A stretch of 64,000 nt of DNA, from NCBI GenBank assembly GCA_014323675.1, contig JACONN010000002.1, positions 2,152,001-2,216,000 on the forward strand. The letters are read 5' to 3'. The DNA comes from Hormoscilla sp. GM7CHS1pb. GTDB lineage: Bacteria > Cyanobacteriota > Cyanobacteriia > Cyanobacteriales > Desertifilaceae. The notes under the pieces are model-generated. The model saw only the letters and a program-made list of their open reading frames with translations, was not told the DNA's origin and did no database searches. Position 1 is the stretch's first letter; the number at the start of each line of letters is the position of its first letter. Shown piece after piece: positions 46,118 through 54,600 of the stretch. The position numbers were made by a program, and so were the translations under genes.

Positions 46118-47742
46118 ATGAAATTGTCTCGCCTGTTGACGCTGATTATCGGTCTGATCGTAATCTTAGGGCTAATGCTGTGGACGATCGATACCCTGCG
46201 TTGGTTCTACTGGCAGATTTCTTATTCATCTCCCCTGCTGGGTACTATTGTGCTGCTGTTGCTGATCCTGCTGCTAGGACTGGTAATCGCAGCGTTTGTC
46301 TATTACGTGCTGCTGTTTGGGGGGGCTGGCAGCAAAAAGGGCCGGCGCTATGGGAAGCCGAAGGTGCCTCAAGCTAAGAATGAGGCAGCTTCCGAAACAC
46401 TCCGGGCCGTGCGCAAACAGGCCGAGCAAATTCAGGATGAAGTGGCCCGACAGGCTTTAATCGAGCGATCGCGCCAGATAGAAGGTAGCCTGCAAGCTGG
46501 GGTGTTGCGAGTGGTGGTGTTTGGCACTGGTTCAGCGGGGAAGTCTTCGGTGGTGAACGCGCTGCTGGGCCGGATGGTGGGGGAGGTCTCCGCAGCAATG
46601 GGAACTACGGAAGCGGGGCAAACCTACAGCCTCCAGCTCCAGGGGTTGGACCGGCAGATTTTGATTACCGATACTCCAGGGATTTGCGAAGCAGGTGTGG
46701 CGGGAACCGAGCGGGAACAGCAGGCCCGAGAGTTGGCGACGGTAGCAGATTTACTGCTGTTCGTGGTGGATAATGACCTGCGCCAGTCGGAATACGAACC
46801 CTTGCGGATTTTGGCACGGATTGGCAAGCGATCGCTCCTGGTGCTGAACAAAACGGACCTGTATCCCCGGAGGAAATAGAAGCGATACTGGGGCGTCTGC
46901 GGGAGCGGGTGCAGGGGTTGATTCCCAGTAATGATGTGGTGGCCTGTGCTGCTAATCCCCCAGAGATGGTACTGGACAGCGGCAGTGTATTTCAGCGGGA
47001 ACCGGACGTGATGCCTTTAATCCGCCGGCTAGCTGCGGTGCTGCGAGCGGAAGGAGAAGATTTGGTCGCGGACAATATTTTACTGCAAAGCAGCGCCTTG
47101 TCAGAGGAAGCAAGGCGGATTATCGACGCCCAGCGCAAGCGTCAGGCGGACAAAATTGTCGATCAGTTTCAGTGGATAGGTGGTGGCGCGATCGCGGTGA
47201 CGCCCTTACCAGTGGTAGATTTATTGGCAGCTGCGGCGGTAAACGCTCAGATGGTAGTAGAAATCGGCAAAATCTATGGTTGTGAACTAAATATGGAACG
47301 GGGACGAGAACTGGCCTTGTCTCTGGCGAAAACTCTGGCCAGTTTAGGCATTGTTGAGGGAGCATTAAAGTTGGTGACTGCGGCATTACAATTGAATGTG
47401 GCCACTTTTGCGATCGGGAAAGCGATTCAGGGGGTGACAGCGGCTTATCTGACCCGGATTGCTGGTAAGAGTTTTATAGAATATTTTCGTCACGACCAAG
47501 ATTGGGGTGATGGGGGGATAACTGAGGTGGTGCAGCAGCAGTTTCAGCTCAACCGCCGGGATGAGTTTGTCAAGGTCTTTATTCAAGATGCGATCGCGCG
47601 AGTGGTCCAACCTTTGAGCGATCGATTCGATTTCGTAGAAGAGGAAAAGGAACAGTCTGAACCGGCGTCACCCGCACCCATAAGCAAGTTTGAGCCCCTG
47701 GATGATTGGTCCGAACCGCCACAGATCCAGGATGATTGGTAG
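46118..47742 (+). pseudogene. Membrane-anchored Era-like GTPase with DUF697 domain, frameshifted
   Basis: The repaired protein of about 541 aa has two transmembrane helices at the N-terminus (residues 5-28 and 40-68), then an Era/EngA-like GTPase domain: G1 FGTGSAGKSS, G3 DTPG in LITDTPGI, and G4 NKTD in LVLNKTDLYP. The C-terminal DUF697 region is hydrophobic and helical (WIGGGAIAVTPLPVVDLLAA). Such proteins are conserved in cyanobacteria and plastids; their role is not settled. The frame breaks in CCCC (46865-46868). One more C gives LYPPEEIEAIL, joining both parts. The second frame has only a GTG at 46909 with no ribosome site. Because the gene is widely conserved, an indel error is likely. 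Confidence 0.8.
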
Positions 47743-47744
47743 GG

Positions 47745-47840
47745 GTTCGTAGTAAGCAGTTTAGTGCTTCAGGGGTTCGTAGTAAGCACTTTAGTGCTTC
47801 CCAGGCGCCGTTCGTAGTAAGCACTTTAGTGCTTCCCAGG
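47745..47840. repeat. Triplicated GTTCGTAGTAAGCACTTTAG repeat
   Basis: GTTCGTAGTAAGCACTTTAG plus TGCTT occurs three times (about 47746, 47773 and 47810), the last two also sharing CCCAGGCGC. AAGCACTTTAGTGCTT is itself a hairpin. A related AAGGACTTTAGTCCTT lies at 28969. Confidence 0.85.
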
Positions 47841-47873
47841 CGCGAAAGCGCCTAGCAGCCGGAGAGGGCGAGG

Positions 47874-48008
47874 ACGTGAGTTCGACCTACTTCAGAAAAA
47901 TCGGAGTTCGACCTTCGGAGTTAGGGCTCTTCAGACGCAATTATGAGGGTTTGAGGCATTTTGTTGCTGACGAGAATATAAGGGTTTGAGTAGCTGTCGA
48001 ACTCACGT
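47874..48008. repeat. 135-bp inverted-repeat-bounded element
   Basis: ACGTGAGTTCGAC (47874-47886) and its exact complement GTCGAACTCACGT (47996-48008) bound an interval without genes that contains more GAGTTCGACC copies. It may be a small non-autonomous element. Confidence 0.55.
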
Positions 48009-48126
48009 GACGAGGAGGTTCTATAATCTGTTAAAATGATTAAATCTGAGATGATGAGAAGTTTGTTGTTTTTTCATCAATCAGGAGTAAACAATCAATC
48101 CTACTATTTGCAGGAGGGATAAAAGT

Positions 48127-48536
48127 ATGCTTCATGGTACCGCCCTAAAACAGACAGGAACAGGATGGGAATTTGCCAGTGAAGAGGCTTTAGAGAATTT
48201 CCTCGAGGAGAATTTACAGGAATTGCTGGGATTAACTTTTCTCAAGCGCCAACATAATGTGAAGAATCAATTGCATTCTAGCTGTGGGTAAGAATAGACA
48301 GTTATTGGTGCTAGAGTTAAAAAATACTGAAGACAGATATAGTGCAACAACTGACTCGTTATTATGATGCCTTGCTGGAAGAGAAACCTTTTCAAGAGCA
48401 GGTGGACTACGATCGCGTTTTCGAGTTGGTGGCGATCGCTCCTAGTTTTCATCGAGACAACTTAATCGACCATGCTCTCAATTTTAAATTAATCCAGTTT
48501 TCTATCATCAAGAAAGGGGATATTATTTGGAATTAA
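48127..48536 (+). pseudogene. NucS/RecB-like nuclease-domain protein, two frameshifts
   Basis: Three frames together give a protein of about 135 aa. It starts MLHGTALKQTGTGWEFASEE and LENFLEENLQELLGL, continues CILAVGKNRQLLVLELKN, and ends QQLTRYYDALLEEKPF and FELVAIAPSFHRDN. The pattern D/C-ILAV followed by LELKN is the D..ExK core of PD-(D/E)xK nucleases such as endonuclease NucS. An acidic residue normally precedes ILAV, so the catalytic site may be damaged. Breaks lie near 48272 and 48340. The ribosome site GGAGGGATAAAAGT precedes the ATG. It is probably a dead or mis-sequenced small endonuclease gene in a defence-rich neighbourhood. Confidence 0.5.
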
Positions 48537-48796
48537 ACTTTGTAAAGGAGAGTAAAACAGTTCAAGTAGAAATATCATATCAAGAGATAGATTTTAGTCT
48601 TCTGTCTGAGAATATAACAGAACCGCCAAGATTATTGTTGGATTGGTTGGGTGCATGTACTCGTGACGAGCAAGAAGTCCCGATCGAGATTAGACAACAG
48701 ATTCATAGCCCCATGCAAGAAATGATTGAATCTAAATCTAAAAGCATATGGAACTGGCAAAACAAAACGCTGAATTTTGTTTTGATAAGAAGTTAG
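48527..48796 (+). CDS. Hypothetical protein, 89 aa
   Basis: I recognise no family. The product would be acidic and soluble (VQVEISYQEIDFSLL, PPRLLLDWLGACTRDEQEV, IEIRQQIHSPMQEMIES). It starts with TTG at 48527, which overlaps the end of the nuclease remnant by 10 bases in another frame, as translationally coupled genes often do. The last 17 codons overlap the next frame. It may be the front half of a single gene continued in that frame by a shift near 48750-48790. It is kept because its composition is protein-like and no stop occurs in 90 codons. Confidence 0.4.
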   Translation: MELNFVKESKTVQVEISYQEIDFSLLSENITEPPRLLLDWLGACTRDEQEVPIEIRQQIHSPMQEMIESKSKSIWNWQNKTLNFVLIRS

Positions 48797-49005
48797 GAAA
48801 ACCAGTTTTATTTCTCTGGTTGCCTCTATGGAGGTTTAGAGAAAAAAAAGCAATAGGTAGAACAAAAGTTTGGACAGATGGCAATACTGTTTCCTACTTA
48901 GGTCATGTTAAGGAGGGGATTGGTAAAATTAAACTAATGTCTGAATGGGAGAGTATGCCAGTAAACGCTCGACCAATAAATTATCTTTCATCAACTAGGG
49001 ATTGA
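48748..49005 (+). CDS. Hypothetical protein, 85 aa
   Basis: The frame reads LGKPVLFLWLPLWRFREKKA, then RTKVWTDGNTVSYLGHVKEG, with hydrophobic and aromatic residues typical of a folded protein. No family was recognised. ATG 48748 lacks a good ribosome site and lies inside the previous frame. Either this is a second overlapping gene, or, more likely, it is the C-terminal half of one protein with the previous frame. Confidence 0.4.
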   Translation: MELAKQNAEFCFDKKLGKPVLFLWLPLWRFREKKAIGRTKVWTDGNTVSYLGHVKEGIGKIKLMSEWESMPVNARPINYLSSTRD

Positions 49006-49054
49006 AAATTACATGAGCATGAGGCGAAATTAACAAAACCATGAGTGCGATCGC

Positions 49055-49126
49055 CTTATGTAGGTTGGGTTCAAGAATGTGCGGAAACCCAACCATAAGC
49101 TAGTATTGTCTGTTAAGCTTTCAGCA
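49055..49126. repeat. GTAGGTTGGGT unit and ATTGTCTGTTAAGCTTTCA repeat
   Basis: GTAGGTTGGGTTC and GGAAACCCAACC form an inverted pair (49058-49094). ATTGTCTGTTAAGCTTTCA at 49106-49124 repeats 31574-31592. Confidence 0.7.
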
Positions 49127-49144
49127 GCGGTTGTCATTAATTTG

Positions 49145-49300
49145 ATTCTGACAGGAATGCACGCTAGCTATCTTCTGACAGAGGTTCGATCGCGGTGAGG
49201 GAGAGATTTTCGGTGACATGATTAGTTGCTTTCATTCAAGGCAGAAACCATTGCTGCCGGTATTTTGCTTAAATTCCTTGCTTGCCCGATCGCCTAGCAG
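49145..49300 (-). pseudogene. Partial duplicate of the aldo-keto reductase 3' end
   Basis: From TCTGACAGGAATGCACGC to TTCCTTGCTTGCCCGATCGC the plus strand matches 50321-50550, the 3' part of the aldo-keto reductase gene. It carries a few substitutions and one internal 80-bp deletion. The deletion falls between TTGCTTTCATTC (50401) and TTGCTCTCATTC (50481) of the parent. The homology ends at a CGATCGC site where RTX-like sequence begins. Confidence 0.85.
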
Positions 49301-49423
49301 GCGATCGTTGCCCGCATTACCATTAATACCATCATTGCCGTCCTGACCGAAGACGAGATCGTTGCCACCGAAGGCCGAAATGGGGTCATCATCTCTTGTC
49401 CTCCTAATTTGCTCCACGACCAT
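49300..49423 (-). pseudogene. RTX calcium-binding repeat fragment
   Basis: Read on the minus strand, the fragment gives FGGNDLVFGQDGNDGINGNA then GNDRLLGD, four GGxGND-type units of a haemolysin-type calcium-binding protein. It then passes directly into the aldo-keto reductase duplicate. It has no credible start and is a remnant of a larger exported protein gene. Confidence 0.75.
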
Positions 49424-49569
49424 AGTATCATCAAGGGTACAACAATTTTTCTATTGAGGAGATTATGTTATCTTTAAAAAATGCAGCTTATAGGTTAAGT
49501 TTAGTTTAACTTACATCTTGCATCTGTCCCCTTAGCCTAGTAGTTCGCGATCGCGTAAAGATATCAGAT

Positions 49570-49986
49570 ATGCCAGCGAAGGATTTTTACCACGACTGTG
49601 TCAAAAATGCTCTCATCAAAGATGGTTGGACAATCACCCACGATCCCCTTAGCTTAAAATGGGGTAAAAAGGACATGTATGTTGACTTGGGAGCAGAACA
49701 ACTCTTAGCAGCGGAGAAAGACGCACGCAAAATTGCGGTTGAAATTAAGAGCTTTATGGGTTTATCGGAAATGAACGATCTTGAGAAAGCAATTGGTCAG
49801 TATATTGTATATCATGACGTGCTCGCCGAAGTCGAACCAGACCGAGAGCTTTATTTAGCAGTATCCCAAGATATTGCCAGTGGATTGTTTGCAGAACCTC
49901 TTGGGGAGCTTTTGTTAAAAAATAATCGGGTTTGTCTTGTAGTTTTCGAGCCAGAAGTGGAGGCGATTGTAAAATGGACAGTTTAG
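49570..49986 (+). CDS. xisH: XisH family protein
   Basis: This 138-aa protein belongs to the XisH family, first described as one of the factors controlling excision of the fdxN element in Anabaena; most cyanobacterial copies lie outside such elements. The conserved AKDFYHDCVKNALIKDGW start, the KKDMYVDLGAEQL block and KIAVEIKSFMG are present. The last resembles the ExK part of a PD-(D/E)xK nuclease fold. The xisI gene overlaps its end by 13 bases, so the two are translationally coupled. No fdxN-like element borders are visible. The pair behaves like a mobile two-gene module of unknown function. Confidence 0.93.
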   Translation: MPAKDFYHDCVKNALIKDGWTITHDPLSLKWGKKDMYVDLGAEQLLAAEKDARKIAVEIKSFMGLSEMNDLEKAIGQYIVYHDVLAEVEPDRELYLAVSQDIASGLFAEPLGELLLKNNRVCLVVFEPEVEAIVKWTV

Positions 49987-50315
49987 AGCAAGATCGGGAG
50001 ATTATTGAACGAATTATCTCTGAGTACGCAGGAATTCCTTATGCTCACGGTAACACTGAACGGCATAGCGTGTTCGATCGCGAGCGAGACCGCTACCTAT
50101 TAATGATAGTTGGTTGGGAGGGAGTGCGTCAAGTTCACGGCTGCATTATTCATGTGGAGATGATCGAGGGCAAATTTTGGATTCATCGGGATGGTACAGA
50201 AGATGGCATTGCTTGGGAACTCCTACAAGTAGGGATTCCCAAGGAACGCATTGTTTTAGCTTTCAAATCACCCAGAGAGAGGAAGCTTACAGGGTTTGCA
50301 GTGGGTGCATGCTAA
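49974..50315 (+). CDS. xisI: XisI family protein
   Basis: This 113-aa protein belongs to the XisI family, the constant partner of XisH. Typical stretches are DREIIERIISEYAGIPYAHG, FDRERDRYLLMIVGWEG, VHGCIIHVEMIEGKFWIHRD and AWELLQVGIPKERIVLAFKS. I chose ATG 49974, inside the xisH end; an earlier in-frame start at 49932 adds residues not found in the family. Its stop overlaps by 3 bases the stop of the convergent aldo-keto reductase gene. Excision-control activity was shown only for the Anabaena fdxN copy; here the role is open. Confidence 0.93.
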   Translation: MDSLEQDREIIERIISEYAGIPYAHGNTERHSVFDRERDRYLLMIVGWEGVRQVHGCIIHVEMIEGKFWIHRDGTEDGIAWELLQVGIPKERIVLAFKSPRERKLTGFAVGAC

Positions 50316-51418
50316 CCTGCTTCTGACAGGAATGCACGCCAGCTATCTTCTGACAGAGGTTCGATCGCGGTGAGGGAGAGATTTTCCGTGACATGATTGG
50401 TTGCTTTCATTCCTACCAATGCGGTGAGCAAACCTGGTGTACTGCGAGTAAATTGTAGTGCTTTCATCCCGTCCGTGAAATTGCTCTCATTCAAGGCCGA
50501 AACCATTGCTGCCGGTATTTTGCTCAAATTCCTTGCTTGCCCGATCGCGGCGCTGGCGATCGGGGCAATATCCAAGCGCCGGGCCGCTTCTATGGCGGGT
50601 ACGAGGGTATTATCGACAGATTGAGTTGCTTTGACCAAAGCTTCTGGCATAGTGGGGTTTAAGGGCAACTGGATGAATTTAAAGTTATCTTCCGATCCAC
50701 CTGCTGCTTGCCGTGCTAAACTTTTGGCATGGGCGAGGTCGATGTGGTTGATTTTTGTTGGCCCTCGGCGGAATGCATTCCATGTTGCTAAACCGTAGGC
50801 GTCGATCTTGCCACTCTTCACTGCTGCTTCCATCACTGTAAATGCTTGATACAGGCGATCGTAAAATTTCTCTGGGGATACTTTTGATAGCTGGGTTTCG
50901 GGATTGTGGATGTAATATATATCTATGGTGTCAAGGCCCAGATTCTCTAAGCTGCGATCGAGTTGGTCTTGCAGATATTCTGGGTGCATGCAGTGACATC
51001 CCGCTACTATGTCACTCTCGGGGATGGTAAACTTGCTATTATTGATGTATTCCCGCTCAAACCACCCGATCTGGTCAGGATGAGGAATGAAACCACCTTT
51101 AGAGCAGATAATCAGTTCTTCTCTGGATATATCCAATTCTGCGACCAGACGGGATAATGCTGATTTTACACTCCGTTCCCCATGCATGTAGCGATAATTA
51201 ATGGCAGTATCTATTACGTTGATGCCCCCCTGTACTGCCGATACTATAGCATTAGTGACAGCGGCATCTGTTCGAGCATCTGGTTCCCCCAGATAGGTGC
51301 CGATGCCAATGGAACTGAAAACTAAACCCTTTTCTTCTCGGAAATGGTTAGGGGCGCAGCGGTGGCGACCTTTGTATTTCTGAGTTCCGGCGGCGGTTGC
51401 TTGACCTGATATTGTCAT
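50312..51418 (-). CDS. Aldo/keto reductase
   Basis: This 368-aa NADPH-dependent aldo-keto reductase has a TIM barrel. The catalytic tetrad can be read as D and Y in NVIDTAINYRYMHGERSVKS, K in IICSKGGFIP and H in IYYIHNPET. The C-terminal cofactor region contains LVGMKATNHVTEN. It is longer than the usual 320 aa because of an insertion around CHCMHPEYLQDQLDRSL. I chose ATG 51418 (MTISGQATAAG); the longer frame to 51454 is not supported by a ribosome site. A shortened duplicate of its 3' end lies on the other side of xisHI. The substrate is unknown. Confidence 0.88.
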   Translation of the reverse strand: MTISGQATAAGTQKYKGRHRCAPNHFREEKGLVFSSIGIGTYLGEPDARTDAAVTNAIVSAVQGGINVIDTAINYRYMHGERSVKSALSRLVAELDISREELIICSKGGFIPHPDQIGWFEREYINNSKFTIPESDIVAGCHCMHPEYLQDQLDRSLENLGLDTIDIYYIHNPETQLSKVSPEKFYDRLYQAFTVMEAAVKSGKIDAYGLATWNAFRRGPTKINHIDLAHAKSLARQAAGGSEDNFKFIQLPLNPTMPEALVKATQSVDNTLVPAIEAARRLDIAPIASAAIGQARNLSKIPAAMVSALNESNFTDGMKALQFTRSTPGLLTALVGMKATNHVTENLSLTAIEPLSEDSWRAFLSEAG

Positions 51419-51454
51419 CGGATATCTTCGGTGTGATGTTGTTCTTTCTATCAT

Positions 51455-51671
51455 ATCATACCCTCACCCTAAAGGGTGGGGCTACACAAACAAAGCAATG
51501 TCATTGCGAGCGCAGCGCGGCAACCTTCCTGCGCGGGCTATATAATCTCGTTCCTACCAGTCTCTGGCTGGGAACGGTGGTTTTGAGGCTCTGCCTCCAG
51601 TCTCTTATTCAGAGTAATCTCGTTCCCAGTCTCTGGCTGGGAACGAGGGCAAACGAGGGCAAACGCTTCTA
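51455..51671. repeat. Repeat cluster between aldo-keto reductase and restriction-modification gene
   Basis: ACCCTAAAGGGTGGGGCTAC (51466) is a variant of the repeat at 62355 and 17180. TAATCTCGTTCC and AGTCTCTGGCTGGGAACG occur twice (about 51541-51577 and 51612-51646), forming GTTCCC..GGGAAC hairpins, followed by a doubled GAGGGCAAAC. Confidence 0.75.
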
Positions 51672-54600
51672 TTACTTTTTCCGGTTGACAATAGCAATTT
51701 CTTCCTCTGTTAATCCATAAAGCTGATAAACAATGGCATCTATTAGGTTATCGCACCGCTTCAGTTGCATTTTCAGCGGCAGCAATGTATCTAAGGTGGC
51801 TTGATATTCTTTTGCTAAGGTTTCTTGTTCCGTGCGGGCAACAGGATCAATTGTGAGTTGCCTCTTATTTCTCTTCAGCACTGCGATTAAATCATCAAAG
51901 CGGAGATAGGGTTCGTCTTTATAATAGTCCCCTAGGTAATTCTGAATTTTGGTTTTGTTGGCGAGTTGGTCAATAGGGCAACCGATAAAGCGTTCTAGCC
52001 ATTGCAAGAAGCCTTTAATTTCCCCTTGCTTTTGCTTGTTGAGTTCGAGCATTTGTTCCGCTAGATAGGCTAACAGATCGTGGATAACTTCCGCTTCTTC
52101 GGGCTGTTGGCTGAGGCGATCGCGGACTTCGGCTAACACTGGCTCGGGGTTGCCGTTGGTTTGGTATTGGTTGTAAAGGGCGATCGCGCTTTCTAGGGCT
52201 TGTTGGCGGCGAGTATTTGGCGTAACGAAGTCGATTTTTCGGATAGGAATCACTTTTAATTGAGGAGATTGAAACTGGAAATAACCCCCACTCATAACAA
52301 GACTTCCAAAATAAACTTTATAAATCAGAGCGGTTAAGCAGCTATTTAAAATAGCAGATAAATATCCAAGGGAATAGTTTGAGTTCTTCGCATAAACAAA
52401 ATTGGTGTTTGCTGAAGCATATTCTCCCGTTACATCCCAAAAACTCTCTGGATATTTTGAGATCTTTGAGAAAATAATTTTAGGAGTCATATACTGGTTA
52501 ATTCGCTTTTCTGAAAGAACAGCATTGTTCAATTGTAAATATGGAGTTAAAAATTGAACTCTTTGATGAGTTAATGGTTCAGTTCCCCAAACCAAAGCCC
52601 ATCTGTCAATTAACCCAGTATTAACAAATTTTAAGCATTCTTCTGTTTCGCGATCGCTCAAAGCCTGAGAATAAGCATCGGCCTCTCTAGCTGTACTAGA
52701 AGCAAGAATAACAGCAACTTCATCAAGCGTAATTGATTTATTTTCAACTTTTAAGGCAAGCTCTAAAAAATTTGAAATGAGAAACCCTAAGAGAAAATCA
52801 GGGAATTTTTTTAAGTTCCTGCTGTTGTACTCAATAATAGCTGTTTTTTCAGAGCCAAGGTGTTTTGACTCAACTACAATATTGTATTCTTTGGTTGGTA
52901 AGCCAGATTTAAGAATAGAAACAACGGGATAAACTGACGGACCTTCAAAAATAGACAAAGAAGACACATCTAGTAATCTTAACAGGCATGTATTACCAAT
53001 CAGATATTCTCTAAATGCTTTGGCGTAAGGTGCTGAAAGAAATTTATTGGGTGTAATCATGCCTGAATTACCGTCACTCTTAACCAGATTAACTCCTTGT
53101 TCCAAGAAAATAAGATAGAGATCGTAAGCACCATAAGCAGAACTAAACTTAGTCTTCCAATAGGGCTTTTCAAAGCTCGACAAGCTTTGATTGAGTTCAA
53201 TAGCATTCAAATAAGGTGGGTTCCCTACCACTACATCAAACCCCCCATTTTCCTTCCAACTGGCAGTGCCCAAATCGATAAAGACCTCTGGAAACTCCAA
53301 ATCCCAATGAAAAAAGCGCTTCTCTTGGCTGAGTTTTTGGGCCTTCTCATAGACGGCTGCATCGGCCTTCTTCATCTTGTTCGGATCCGCCGTAATTGCC
53401 GCAGGACCAAATCTCTCTAAAAAATTCTTGGCTTGTTTTACTCCAAAAAACTGAGCAACATAAATATCTAACAACCGCTTGTAAGGTTTGGCCGCCTCAT
53501 CAAAGGAACGAAACAACCTTTCGCTTTGCTCCACTTCCGCAAAAGTGGCATCGCTCAAAACGCTCACGCCCCGCATGATTTCCGCCGCTCTCAGCAACCC
53601 GACAAAGGGTCCCGTTAGCAAATTTAACTGTCCGCTTTCTTCTTGGGCCATCTTTGCTTCCGCTTCTCGCGCTGTCGTACCGATCAGGGAATTACCGCAG
53701 CGCAAATGGTGGTCTAAAAAACTCAAGGGTGCGCCAATGGTAAAGGAATGCAGCCATAAACTAACTTTTGCCAGTTCCACTGCCATCGGGTTTAAGTCCA
53801 CCCCATAAATGCAGCGTTTCATCACCACCCGCTGTAGCAGTTGAGTGGGTTCTAGTCGATCGGGGTTAATAGCGATTCCCTGCCGTTCTAAATTTTCCAA
53901 AATGCTTTGGCGCGTTTGTTCCAGCATTTCCAGCACGGGATTTTCGGGATATGCGGTTAAAATGCCGATTAACTCGTCGGTCAAATAATCCACCGCTTCC
54001 ACTAAAAAATGACCGCTTCCCATTGCCGGATCGCAGACTTTGATATCCAGTAACGTACTTTGGGCTTCTCGCTCTAATCGTTGCAAGTCTTTTTGCAACC
54101 CGTTAAGACTTTGCTCTCCTAACCGTTTGTCTTGCATCCGAACGCGCAGTGCGGCTATTTTCGCCATCAGTTCGTCAAACCGGGCTTGTCGCCCTTCTAA
54201 AACTGGCTTAACTGCATGGCTGACAATGTACTTGACAATATATTCCGGGGTATAATAAGACCCGGTTGCTTTGCGCTCTCCCTTGTCATTTTCTAGATGT
54301 ACCTTGCCAGTAGCAGCATCCTCAATGACTACTCGATATTCCAACAATCCCTCGTAAATTGAGCCTAATTGTCGCACCCCTAAAAAACTATAATCGATGG
54401 GCTGTCCTTCAAATCGCGCCAATTTGTCTAAAGCGGGAGCTAGCACCGCATCCGTTAGCTTAAATTGAGACAAAAAATAATTGGGGCGATACTCAATATC
54501 ATCTTCAGGCCGAGTAAAGTCAAAGTGAAATAACCCGCCATTGTAGCGAGGTATTCCTAACCCGGCATCTCCGCGATCTACGATTTGAAATAAATTTAGA

